The notes under the pieces were generated by a model. That model was not told where the DNA came from. It searched no databases and saw only the letters and a program-made list of their open reading frames with translations. Below are positions 8,556 through 16,213 of a DNA stretch of 40,516 nt, one piece after another. The translations under genes and the position numbers were made by a program. Numbering within the stretch: the stretch's first letter is position 1; each line of letters begins with the position of its first letter. Source of the stretch: CAYLMM01 sp964384825 (GTDB taxonomy: Bacteria > Krumholzibacteriota > Krumholzibacteriia > LZORAL124-64-63); assembly GCA_964384825.1 (NCBI GenBank), contig CAYLMM010000023.1:1-40516 (forward strand), given 5' to 3'.

Positions 8556-9875
8556 ATGCCCGAGAGGATCCTGATCATCGGCTCCGGCGGACGCGAGCAC
8601 GCCCTGGCGCGCCAGCTCTCCCTGGCGCCTTCGCGGCCGGAGATCCAGGTCGCGCCCGGCAATCCCGGCACCGCCGAGGTCGCGGTGAACGTCGCGCTGG
8701 ACGTCTCGGATCACGATGCGGTGGCGGCCCATTGCCGCGCCGAAGGGATCGCGCTGGTGATCGTGGGTCCCGAGGATCCGCTGATCGCCGGTCTCGGCGA
8801 CGCCCTGCGCGACGCCGGCGTCGACGTCTTCGGCCCCGGCGCCGCCGGCGCCAGGCTCGAGGGAGACAAGGAATTCGCCAAGCGGATCATGGCCGACGCC
8901 GGCGTGCCCACGGCCCGTTACGAGGTCTTCACCGATTTCGCGGCGGCCCGCGCCCATGCGCTGGCCGCCGACTTTCCGCTGGTGGTCAAGGCTTGCGGCG
9001 CGGCCCAGGGCAAGGGCGTGGCGGTCTGCGCCGACGCCGACGCCGCGATCGCCCATCTGGATCTCTGTTTCCAGGACGCGGCTTTCGGCGACGCCGGCCG
9101 GCGGGTGCTGATCGAGGAATGTCTCACGGGCCCCGAGCTCTCGGTCCTGGCGGTCACCGACGGCGAGGATTTCGCCCTGCTCGCGCCTTCGCGGGATCAC
9201 AAGCGGGCGCTTGACGGGGACGAGGGTCCCAACACCGGCGGCATGGGCGCCTTCGCGCCGGTGGCGGTCGAGGGCGGCCTCGGCAAGGTCGTCTGCGAGT
9301 CGGTGATCGTTCCGGTCCTGGCCGAATTGCGCCGCCGCGGCATTCCCTACCGGGGGGTGCTCTACGCCGGCCTGATGCTGACGCCCGACGGCCCGCAGGT
9401 GCTGGAGTTCAACTGCCGCTTCGGCGATCCGGAGACCCAGGTCGTCCTCCCGCTGCTGGATTGCGATTTCGCCGGGCTCGTGGCTGCGACCGCCCGCGGC
9501 CGCCTGGGCGATTTCCTCTCTGCCGGGGCCGGCGGCGCGGCCGGCGCTCCGGCGGACTGGCCCGGCGCGGGTCTGACCGACTGGACGCGGGCCGCGGTGG
9601 TCGTCGTGGGTGCGGCCGGGGGGTATCCCGGGGCCTATGTGAAGGGGCGCCCGATCCATCTGCCCGAATCCCTTCCGTCCGGACGCTGGGTCATCCATGC
9701 CGGCACCCGCAGCGAGGGCGGCGATCTGGTCACCGCCGGCGGTCGCGTCCTGGGAGCGGTGGGCGTCGGAGGAGACTTTGCCGCGGCCCGCCGCGAGGCC
9801 TACCATCTGATCGAGGGCGTTTCCTTCCCGGGGATGCAGTACCGCAGCGATATCGGGGCCGGCTACCGGGGTTGA
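8556..9875 (+). CDS. purD: Phosphoribosylamine-glycine ligase
   Basis: Second step of de novo purine synthesis: phosphoribosylamine + glycine + ATP to GAR. The protein has 439 residues, close to the usual ~430. It begins with ILIIGSGGREHALA, contains GPEDPL and the ATP-grasp region (DKEFAKRIM, ACGAAQGKGVAVC, IEECLTGPELS), and the GPNTGGMGAFAP and EFNCRFGDPETQ motifs that bind Mg-ATP. ATG 8556 has AGGTTGGA just upstream. It lies 37 bases after the carbamate kinase and 27 bases before purE, so purD-purE-tsaC probably form one transcript. Confidence 0.97.
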   Translation: MPERILIIGSGGREHALARQLSLAPSRPEIQVAPGNPGTAEVAVNVALDVSDHDAVAAHCRAEGIALVIVGPEDPLIAGLGDALRDAGVDVFGPGAAGARLEGDKEFAKRIMADAGVPTARYEVFTDFAAARAHALAADFPLVVKACGAAQGKGVAVCADADAAIAHLDLCFQDAAFGDAGRRVLIEECLTGPELSVLAVTDGEDFALLAPSRDHKRALDGDEGPNTGGMGAFAPVAVEGGLGKVVCESVIVPVLAELRRRGIPYRGVLYAGLMLTPDGPQVLEFNCRFGDPETQVVLPLLDCDFAGLVAATARGRLGDFLSAGAGGAAGAPADWPGAGLTDWTRAAVVVVGAAGGYPGAYVKGRPIHLPESLPSGRWVIHAGTRSEGGDLVTAGGRVLGAVGVGGDFAAARREAYHLIEGVSFPGMQYRSDIGAGYRG

Positions 9876-9902
9876 GCCGGTCCGCAAGCGAGGAGATGTG
9901 CC

Positions 9903-10400
9903 ATGACCGCCGCCAGCAGTTCCATGCGCCCGGCCGTCGCGCGGGTCCTGATCGTCCTGGGGAGCAAGTCGGACCGTCCGGTGATCGACGGCGGTCTCGC
10001 TCTGCTGGAGCGTTTCGGCATCCCGTTCCGGGTCGAGATCGCCTCGGCCCACCGGCAGCCCGACAAGCTGCGCCGCCTGATCTCGCGCGCCGAGAAGGAA
10101 GGCACCGAGATCTTCGTGGCGGTCGCCGGAATGGCCGCGCACCTGCCCGGGGTGATGGCCTCGCTGACCGCCAAGCCGGTCATCGGGGTTCCGGTCGCCG
10201 CGGGCGCTCTGGCCGGCGTCGACGCCCTGCTGTCGATGGCCCAGATGCCCGGCGGCGTCCCGGTGGCGACGGTGGCGATCGGCTCTTCGGGCGCCAAGAA
10301 CGCCGCGGTGCTGTCGGCCCGCATCCTGGCCCTGAAGGATGAAGCGGTGGCCGAGGCCCTGGCCGCGTATCGGCGCGAGCTGGCCCGGGGCGGGAAGTAG
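9903..10400 (+). CDS. purE: N5-carboxyaminoimidazole ribonucleotide mutase
   Basis: PurE converts N5-CAIR to CAIR in purine synthesis. It is a 165-residue class I-type protein: GSKSDRPV, SAHRQPDKL and the loop AGMAAHLPGV, which keeps the active-site His where class I enzymes usually read GGAAHLPG. ATG 9903 was chosen for AGGAG at 9891-9895; ATG 9924 is a possible alternative giving a more typical length. Class I PurE needs the ATP-dependent partner PurK, which is not in the window. It sits between purD and tsaC. Confidence 0.95.
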   Translation: MTAASSSMRPAVARVLIVLGSKSDRPVIDGGLALLERFGIPFRVEIASAHRQPDKLRRLISRAEKEGTEIFVAVAGMAAHLPGVMASLTAKPVIGVPVAAGALAGVDALLSMAQMPGGVPVATVAIGSSGAKNAAVLSARILALKDEAVAEALAAYRRELARGGK

Positions 10401-10403
10401 GCC

Positions 10404-11015
10404 GTGTCCGCCGGGACATACCGGTCGGAGGGACTGATCGATTCGCTGCGCGGCGGAGCCGTGGCGTTGCTGCCGACCGACACCCTGCCGGGGTTTCATT
10501 GCCGGGCCGACGATCCGGCGGCCGTGGCCCGCGTCGCGGGCATCAAGGGCCGCGATCCGCGCAAGCCGCTGCTGCTGCTCTGCGCATCGATCGACCAGGC
10601 CCTGGCGCTGGCTCCCGGAGCCGGCGACCGGGAGAGGGAATACGCCCGGCGTTGCTGGCCGGGACCATTCACGTTGATCCTGCCGGCGGGGCCCGGCGTT
10701 CCGCGCGAAGCCACGGGCGGTCTCGACACCGTGGCGCTGCGGGTTCCCGGGATCCCGGCCCTGCGCGGGCTGGTCGCCGCCGTCGGCGCGCCGCTCGCAT
10801 CGACCAGCGTCAACAGGGCGGGAGAGCCGCCGATCCGTGATTTCGACGCGGCCGTCCGCGAATTCGGATCCGAGGTCGACGTGGTTGCCGAATCGACGAT
10901 CGCGGCGGCCGGGGATCCGGCTTCCGCCCCGGGCGCGGCCTCGACATTGATCGATCTGACCGGCTGGCCGCCGCGGGTTCTCAGACCCGGCGCCGGGACG
11001 CCGCCGGAGATCTGA
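10404..11015 (+). CDS. tsaC: L-threonylcarbamoyladenylate synthase
   Basis: YrdC/Sua5 family enzyme that makes threonylcarbamoyl-AMP from threonine, bicarbonate and ATP for t6A37 tRNA modification. The 203-residue protein has the single YrdC domain (no Sua5 C-terminal domain). Visible motifs are LLPTDTLPGF, KGRDPRKPLLLL with the basic nucleotide-binding residues, WPGPFTLILPA, and STSVNRAGEPP. It starts at GTG only 3 bases after the purE stop. The next genes (LMW phosphatase, rpiB, glyA) have a similar order to the B. subtilis ywlC region, which supports orthology. Confidence 0.93.
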   Translation: MSAGTYRSEGLIDSLRGGAVALLPTDTLPGFHCRADDPAAVARVAGIKGRDPRKPLLLLCASIDQALALAPGAGDREREYARRCWPGPFTLILPAGPGVPREATGGLDTVALRVPGIPALRGLVAAVGAPLASTSVNRAGEPPIRDFDAAVREFGSEVDVVAESTIAAAGDPASAPGAASTLIDLTGWPPRVLRPGAGTPPEI

Positions 11016-11016
11016 A

Positions 11017-11033
11017 GGAAACGTCCTGTTTCC
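11017..11033 (+). terminator. Short hairpin after tsaC
   Basis: GGAAAC-GTCCT-GTTTCC forms a 6-bp stem with a 5-base loop directly after the tsaC stop. There is only a modest T content downstream. A new promoter follows at 11060, which fits termination here. Confidence 0.35.
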
Positions 11034-11059
11034 CAAGGATTTACGCGTTTGCGGCGTTC

Positions 11060-11088
11060 TTGACGATGATCGCGGCGGGTTCTACTTT
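11060..11088 (+). promoter_or_regulatory. Sigma-70-like promoter for the phosphatase-rpiB-glyA run
   Basis: TTGACG (11060-11065), 17-base spacer, TACTTT (11083-11088). Predicted start near 11095 leaves a leader of roughly 10 bases, which supports ATG 11106 rather than the upstream TTG at 11088 that lies inside the -10 box. Confidence 0.6.
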
Positions 11089-11105
11089 TGATCAGGGATG
11101 GAGAC

Positions 11106-11588
11106 ATGCCCGGCAAGATCCTGTTCTTCTGCGCAGCAAACACCTGCCGCAGTCCGCTGGCCGGAATCCTGGCCGCGGACCGCTTCGCCGGTTGCGATGC
11201 CGAGATCGTCTCGGCCGGTCTCTACGCCTCCGAGGGCGCTCCGGCGTCGGAGGGGTCGGTGGCGGCCGCGGCGCAGCGGGGGCTGGATCTCTCGGAGCAC
11301 AGATCGCGGCCCCTGGATCACGAGGCCCTGGCCGGCGTGGACTGGGCCATCGGGATGACCGCCGAGCAGGTCGAGGTCTTCCGCCGGTGGTTTCCCGGGT
11401 TCGCGGGCCGTCTCGGCCTGCTCGGATTGCCGGGAGTCGATCTGATGCGCACCGGCGTCGTGCGGGCCGACGCCGACGTGGCCGATCCCTATCTGGGCGC
11501 CGGCTCCGCCTACGGCGTCATGGCCGGCCGGGTCGAGGAACTTGTCGAATCGTGGCGGACCGTCGTCATCGAGGGGGAACAGGAATGA
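11106..11588 (+). CDS. LMW phosphatase family protein, YwlE-like (putative protein-arginine phosphatase)
   Basis: A 160-residue low-molecular-weight phosphatase. The catalytic P-loop CX5R is C9-AANTC-R15, followed by S16, and the general-acid Asp is D127 in VADPYLG. In this family the residue before the second Cys of the loop influences specificity: Thr (as in B. subtilis YwlE) goes with phosphoarginine, while tyrosine phosphatases usually have Ile/Leu. Here it is T13. Synteny tsaC-phosphatase-rpiB-glyA also matches ywlC-ywlE-ywlF-glyA. Both observations favour a YwlE-type enzyme, but no McsB kinase is in the window, so a tyrosine or other phosphatase remains possible. The stop overlaps rpiB (ATGA). 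Confidence 0.88.
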   Translation: MPGKILFFCAANTCRSPLAGILAADRFAGCDAEIVSAGLYASEGAPASEGSVAAAAQRGLDLSEHRSRPLDHEALAGVDWAIGMTAEQVEVFRRWFPGFAGRLGLLGLPGVDLMRTGVVRADADVADPYLGAGSAYGVMAGRVEELVESWRTVVIEGEQE

Positions 11589-12022
11589 AGATCGCGATCG
11601 GTTCCGATCATCGCGGGGCGGAACTGCGGGCCCATCTGACGGGACTGCTGCGCGGAGACGGCCACGAGGTCGTCGACTGCGGCGCGGACGAATCGCCGGC
11701 CGATTATCCGGATCCGGCCTTCTCGGTCGGCGAGAAAGTGGCCGGAGGCCGGTGCGACCGGGGCGTGCTGGTCTGCGGATCGGGCATCGGGGTCAGCATC
11801 GCCGCCAACAAGGTGCCCGGCGTGCGCGCGGCCCTGGTCTGGACCCTGGACATGGCCGAGACGACGCGTCGGCACAACGATTCCAACGTCCTGTGTTTCA
11901 GCGGAGACGCCACGGGCAAGCACCTGGCGGGAGAGATGTTGCGCCGCTGGCTGGCGGCCGGGTTCGAGGGCGGGCGTCATGCCCGCCGCGTGGATAAGAT
12001 CGTCGCATACGAGAAGCCCTAA
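11585..12022 (+). CDS. rpiB: Ribose-5-phosphate isomerase B
   Basis: Interconverts ribose 5-phosphate and ribulose 5-phosphate in the pentose phosphate pathway, supplying PRPP for the purine genes nearby. The protein has 145 residues. KIAIGSDHRGAELR opens the Rossmann-like fold, and VLVCGSGIGVSIAANK carries the catalytic Cys (C64) and anion-binding loop of the Cys-type RpiB. RHNDSNVLCF is also a family motif. Allose phosphate isomerase activity is a known side role of relatives. The start codon overlaps the phosphatase stop by 4 bases. Confidence 0.95.
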   Translation: MKIAIGSDHRGAELRAHLTGLLRGDGHEVVDCGADESPADYPDPAFSVGEKVAGGRCDRGVLVCGSGIGVSIAANKVPGVRAALVWTLDMAETTRRHNDSNVLCFSGDATGKHLAGEMLRRWLAAGFEGGRHARRVDKIVAYEKP

Positions 12023-12059
12023 TGTCGCCGGCCGGCAGCGGCCGGGCGAAGGAGACGTC

Positions 12060-13304
12060 ATGATCGAGAACCTGAAGCGGATCGATCCCGAAATCGGCGC
12101 CGTCGTCGACGCCGAGCTCATGCGCCAGCGCGATCAGCTCGAGATGATCGCCAGCGAGAACTTCACCAGCCGGGCCGTGATGGAGGCGATGGGCTCCGTC
12201 CTGACCAACAAGTACGCCGAGGGCTATCCCGACAAGCGCTACTACGGCGGCTGCGAGCACGTCGACACCGCCGAGAATCTGGCCCGCGACCGCGTCTGCG
12301 AGCTCTTCGGCGCAGACCACGCCAACGTCCAGCCCCATTCCGGCTCGACGGCCAACATGATCGCCTACCTGGCCTTCCTGCAGCCGGGCGACAAGCTGCT
12401 GGGGCTTTCGCTCTCGCACGGCGGCCACCTGACCCACGGGCACCCGGTGAACTTCTCGGGCCTGCTCTTCAATGCGATCCACTACGAGGTCGACCGCGAG
12501 ACCGAGACCATCGATTACGACGCCCTGCGCGAGCAGGCCAAGCGCGAACGGCCGAAGGTCATCATGGGCGGCGCCAGCGCCTATCCGCGCTTCTGGGACT
12601 ACGAGGCGATGCGCTCGATCGCCGACGAGGTCGGCGCGGTGCTGATGTTCGACATGGCGCACGTGGCCGGTCTGATCGCCGGCGGGGTCCATCCCAGCCC
12701 GGTGCCCTACTCCGACGTGGTCACCTCGACCACCCACAAGACGCTGCGCGGCCCCCGCGGCGGCATCGTGCTCTGCCGCGAGGAGCACGCCAAGGCCATC
12801 GACAAGCTGAACTTCCCCGGCGTGCAGGGCGGGCCGCTGATGCACGTGATCGCCGCCAAGGCCGTCTGCTTCCGCGAGGCCATGAAGCCGGAATTCAAGG
12901 ATTGGGCAGCCCGCACCGTGGCCAACGCGAAGGCTCTGGGCGAACGCCTGCTCGAGCACGGCTTCCACCTGGTCAGCGGCGGCACCGACAATCATCTGCT
13001 GCTGGTGAATCTGACCAGCAAGGAGATCTCGGGCAAGAAGATGGAGCGGCTGCTGGGCGAGGTCGGCATCACGGTCAACAAGAACACCGTGCCCTTCGAT
13101 CAGCGCAAGCCCTTCGTGACCAGCGGGATCCGCATCGGCACGCCGGCGCTGACCACCCGCGGCATGGGCATCGACGAGATGGTGAAGATCGCCGACATCG
13201 TGTCCGAGACCTACGAGGCCCGGGACGACGAAGACGCGCGGGCGAAGCTGCGGGACAAGACCCGCGAGCTCTGCGCCGGCTTCCCCCTGTATCCCGAGCT
13301 TTGA
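12060..13304 (+). CDS. glyA: Serine hydroxymethyltransferase
   Basis: PLP enzyme converting serine + THF to glycine + methylene-THF, the main one-carbon source for the purine genes here. It has 414 residues, the normal length. Motifs: LEMIASENF, NKYAEGYPDKRYYGG, the Schiff-base lysine K227 in TTHKTLRGPRGG, and a C-terminal TSGIRIGTPALTTRG. ATG 12060 is preceded by AAGGAG (12049-12054) and starts with the usual helix, so the longer upstream frame from 11979 was not used. It follows rpiB by 37 bases and precedes nrdR by 16 bases. Confidence 0.98.
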   Translation: MIENLKRIDPEIGAVVDAELMRQRDQLEMIASENFTSRAVMEAMGSVLTNKYAEGYPDKRYYGGCEHVDTAENLARDRVCELFGADHANVQPHSGSTANMIAYLAFLQPGDKLLGLSLSHGGHLTHGHPVNFSGLLFNAIHYEVDRETETIDYDALREQAKRERPKVIMGGASAYPRFWDYEAMRSIADEVGAVLMFDMAHVAGLIAGGVHPSPVPYSDVVTSTTHKTLRGPRGGIVLCREEHAKAIDKLNFPGVQGGPLMHVIAAKAVCFREAMKPEFKDWAARTVANAKALGERLLEHGFHLVSGGTDNHLLLVNLTSKEISGKKMERLLGEVGITVNKNTVPFDQRKPFVTSGIRIGTPALTTRGMGIDEMVKIADIVSETYEARDDEDARAKLRDKTRELCAGFPLYPEL

Positions 13305-13320
13305 GCCGACTGGAGAGATC

Positions 13321-13788
13321 GTGAAGTGCCCCCGCTGCGCCAAGGACAACGACCGCGTCGTCGACAGCCGCACCGTCCGCGACGGGCTGGCCGTGCGCCG
13401 GCGCCGCGAATGCCTGGAATGCGGCGAGCGCTTCACGACCTACGAATCGATCGAGACCAAGCCGGTGCTGATCGTCAAGCGTGACGGCCGCCGGATGGAA
13501 TACGACCGCGCCAAGGTGGTCCGGGGCGTGACCCGCGCCTGCGAGAAGCGCCCCGTATCGAGCGAGAGCATCGAGGCGATCGTCGACGCGGTCGAACACG
13601 AGCTGGCCACCGGCATGGCCGCCGAGGTCCCCTCGCAGCTGATCGGCGAACTGGTGATGCGGCAGCTGCGCGAGGTCGACGAGGTGGCCTACGTCCGCTT
13701 CGCCTCGGTTTACCGGTCCTTCCGCGACGTCGACGAGTTCATGCACGAGCTGCGCGACCTGCTCGACGGCAAGGAGGGGGACCGATGA
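13321..13788 (+). CDS. nrdR: Transcriptional repressor NrdR
   Basis: Zinc-ribbon plus ATP-cone repressor of ribonucleotide reductase genes, which it senses by binding ATP/dATP. The 155-residue length fits the family. The zinc ribbon begins MKCPRC and is completed by ECLECGERF; the ATP-cone follows with VIKRDG-like VKRDGRRMEYDR. The start is GTG 13321, with GGAGA upstream. The position after glyA is common in many bacteria. The last codons overlap tatC (ATGA), suggesting coupled translation. No NrdR box or nrd gene was identified in the window. Confidence 0.96.
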   Translation: MKCPRCAKDNDRVVDSRTVRDGLAVRRRRECLECGERFTTYESIETKPVLIVKRDGRRMEYDRAKVVRGVTRACEKRPVSSESIEAIVDAVEHELATGMAAEVPSQLIGELVMRQLREVDEVAYVRFASVYRSFRDVDEFMHELRDLLDGKEGDR

Positions 13789-14606
13789 GCGACAAGCCGA
13801 GCGATTCCCGGGACATCCCGGTCGACGACCGTGGGTCTTCGATCCTCGAGGACGGCCTCGCGGGACTTCAGATGCCCCTGCTCGAGCACCTGTCCGAACT
13901 GCGTTCGATGCTCGTCGGTTCGCTGGCCGTGGCCCTGGTGGCGGCGATCGTCTGCTGGTTCTTCTCGGCCCATCTGCTGGAGATCCTGATCAGGCCGATG
14001 ACCGGCGCCGATCAGAATCTCTATTTCCACCAGCCGGTCGAGGCCTTCCTGACCCGGCTGAAGCTGGCGTTCGTCTGCGGCCTGTTCCTGGTGCTGCCCT
14101 ACCTGCTGTACCGGGTCTACGGATTCATCAATCCGGGTCTCTACAAGCGCGAACGGAAGGTGGCCGCGCCTCTGCTGATCGCGTCGGTGCTGCTCTTCTA
14201 CACGGGCGTGGGGTTCGCCTACCTGGTCCTGATCCCGCAGGTCGTCTCGTTCCTGCTGTCGTTCTCGACCGAATCGATGCTGCCGCTGATCGGCATCGGG
14301 CCTTATTTCGCTTTCGTGGCGCGGCTCTGCCTGGCATTCGGCCTGGTCTTCCAGCTGCCGCTGGTGGTGCTCCTGCTGAGCGTCCTGGATCTGGTCAACC
14401 CCAAGCAGCTGCTGAAGGCCTGGCGGTACGCGTTCCTGATCATCGTGGTCGCCGCGGCGATCCTGACTCCTCCCGACGCCGTCTCCCAATTGCTGATGGC
14501 GGTGCCGGTGAGTCTTTTGTACATCTGCTCGGTATTGATCGCGATGGCCGTCAACAGCCGCCGGCGGCGCAAGAAGGCCGCTGAACAGGATCGAGAAGAG
14601 GATTGA
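13785..14606 (+). CDS. tatC: Sec-independent translocase subunit TatC
   Basis: Core receptor of the twin-arginine translocase in the inner membrane, which recognises RR signal peptides. The protein has 273 residues with about six hydrophobic segments. The cytoplasmic N-terminal signature LEHLSELR is at residues 33-40, after an unusually long (~30 residue) hydrophilic extension. The first-loop FLTRLKLAF and PYLLYRVYGFINPGLY motifs and the late ILTPPDAVSQ motif are all present. The C-terminus is basic then acidic. TatA/TatB are not in the window. It overlaps nrdR by 4 bases. Confidence 0.96.
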   Translation: MSDKPSDSRDIPVDDRGSSILEDGLAGLQMPLLEHLSELRSMLVGSLAVALVAAIVCWFFSAHLLEILIRPMTGADQNLYFHQPVEAFLTRLKLAFVCGLFLVLPYLLYRVYGFINPGLYKRERKVAAPLLIASVLLFYTGVGFAYLVLIPQVVSFLLSFSTESMLPLIGIGPYFAFVARLCLAFGLVFQLPLVVLLLSVLDLVNPKQLLKAWRYAFLIIVVAAAILTPPDAVSQLLMAVPVSLLYICSVLIAMAVNSRRRRKKAAEQDREED

Positions 14607-14669
14607 CAGGAGGCGGCCCCGGAGGCAACTTCTAGGGCCGTCGCCTGGCATTGGACACGGGAAGGCAGC

Positions 14670-15680
14670 ATGTCCCTCATCGACCGCGAACGAATCAAAC
14701 TCCAGGCCCTGCAGAAGATCATCGGGTCGGAGCTGAAGCGATTCGCCGATCTCTACGACACGTTGCTCCGGGGCGAATCGCAGCTGACCGGCGATATCTG
14801 CGCGCATCTGCGCCAGGGCGCCGGCAAGCGTTTCCGGCCCACGCTCCTGCTGCTGGCGGCCAAGCACGACGGCAAGGTTCCCGACGAGGCGATCACCGCG
14901 GCGGCCTGCGTTGAGCTCGTGCACACCGCCACCCTGCTGCATGACGACGTCATCGACGAATCGGACGTGCGGCGCGGCCTGCCCACGGTCAACAGCCGCT
15001 GGGGAGAGACGGCGGCCCTGATCATGGGCGACTATCTCTACGGCATGGCCCTGGACACGCTGAGCCGCGCCGGCCTGAACCACGCCGTGGGCTACCTGGC
15101 GCGCAGCACCCTGCTGATGAGCCAGGCCGAGATGATGCAGCTGGAGACGCGGTACGACCTCGGCATCGACGAGCAGCTGTACCGGAAGATCATCTACTAC
15201 AAGACCGCCTCGCTGATCGAATCGTCCTGCGCCATCGGGGCCGCGTTCCATCCGGTGATGCGGGACCACGAGCAGACCTTCGCCGAGTTCGGCCGCAAGC
15301 TCGGATTCGTCTTCCAGATCACCGACGACATCTTCGATTATCTCGGGGATCAACGGCGGATCGGCAAGCCGACCGGACACGACTGGGCGGAGGGGCGGAT
15401 CACCCTGCCCCTGATCGCGGCCCAGGCAGCCGCCGCCCCCGCCGAGCGCGACGCGTTCCGCGAGGAGTTCGGCGGCATCGGCGAGGACGTCGGGGCCCGC
15501 CGCGCCTGCTGGTCCGAGGTCAAGCGCTTCGTCCTGGACCACGGCGGCGTCGAGATCGCCCGCGGGGCGGCCCGCACCTTCGGAGACGAGGCCCGCGCCT
15601 CGCTCGAGCCACTGGCCCGCGGCGCCCAGCGCGAACTGCTTTCTGTCGCCGTCGAATACGTCATCAAGCGCCTCAACTGA
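14670..15680 (+). CDS. Polyprenyl diphosphate synthase (long chain)
   Basis: Trans-prenyltransferase that elongates FPP/GPP with IPP to make the side chain of quinones or related lipids. It has 336 residues. The first aspartate-rich motif is LLHDDVIDESDVRRG, and the second is ITDDIFDYLGD; KGKRFRP-like GAGKRFRPTLLLL lies before them. Chain length (hepta-, octa- or nonaprenyl) cannot be read with certainty; the small residues (HT-A) before the first motif suggest long products of the IspB/HepT type. ATG 14670 is preceded by GGGAAGG. It is separated from tatC by 63 bases. Confidence 0.92.
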   Translation: MSLIDRERIKLQALQKIIGSELKRFADLYDTLLRGESQLTGDICAHLRQGAGKRFRPTLLLLAAKHDGKVPDEAITAAACVELVHTATLLHDDVIDESDVRRGLPTVNSRWGETAALIMGDYLYGMALDTLSRAGLNHAVGYLARSTLLMSQAEMMQLETRYDLGIDEQLYRKIIYYKTASLIESSCAIGAAFHPVMRDHEQTFAEFGRKLGFVFQITDDIFDYLGDQRRIGKPTGHDWAEGRITLPLIAAQAAAAPAERDAFREEFGGIGEDVGARRACWSEVKRFVLDHGGVEIARGAARTFGDEARASLEPLARGAQRELLSVAVEYVIKRLN

Positions 15681-15724
15681 GGGCGCGTTTCCGCCGCCGG
15701 CCGACCGGTGCCGCCGTGAGGATC

Positions 15725-16213
15725 ATGAATCCCGATACACCCACACCCGATGCCGGCAGCCGGAAGTCGGCTCCCGCCTTCCACGCCGCCGAGATCGCCG
15801 CGCACGCGATCCTGGCCGGCAAGGGCGAGGATGTCGCCATCCTCGATTTGCGCGGGGCGTCCGACGTCACCGATTTCTTCGTTGTCGCCACCGCCACCAG
15901 CGACGCGCAGTCGCGAACGCTCAGCGATTCGGTGCGCGACGACCTGAAGGCCGCCGGCCAGACCATGCTCAGCACCGAAAGCGGCGGCAACCTGCAGTGG
16001 GTCCTGCTCGATTTCGTGGATGTGGTCGTGCACCTGTTCCAGCCCCGGGCCCGGGAATACTACCGGATCGAGAGCCTCTGGAGCGATGCGCCGCGCGTGG
16101 ATGTCGATCCCGCCTATTTCCGGCGGGACGATGTGCGCGAACGCCATCCCGGACTCAGGCTGGCCCGGCGCGGAATTTCCGGCGAGAACCCCAGCGAAGC
16201 GGACCCGACATGA
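15725..16213 (+). CDS. rsfS: Ribosomal silencing factor RsfS
   Basis: Binds ribosomal protein L14 (uL14) and blocks subunit joining during starvation. The core (HAAEIAAHAI to YYRIESLW, about residues 17-120) shows the DUF143 motifs: DVAILDLRGASDVTDFFVVATA, GNLQWVLLDFVDVVVHLF, and REYYRIESLW. The protein is longer than usual at 162 residues because of a charged C-terminal tail of ~40 residues. The start is uncertain: ATG 15725 (GAGG close upstream) or GTG 15716, three codons earlier. The stop overlaps argS (ATGA). Confidence 0.92.
   Translation: MNPDTPTPDAGSRKSAPAFHAAEIAAHAILAGKGEDVAILDLRGASDVTDFFVVATATSDAQSRTLSDSVRDDLKAAGQTMLSTESGGNLQWVLLDFVDVVVHLFQPRAREYYRIESLWSDAPRVDVDPAYFRRDDVRERHPGLRLARRGISGENPSEADPT

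Noticed and set aside
8508..11036. 842-codon antisense ORF over purD-purE-tsaC
   Set aside because: Low-complexity Arg/Gly/Pro/His composition and no motifs; a shadow of GC-rich coding sequence. The same holds for the long antisense frames at 3520-6240, 27125-29497 and 37140-39728.
11979..12059. Longer GlyA start at 11979
   Set aside because: It would overlap rpiB and lacks family similarity; ATG 12060 has a proper SD.
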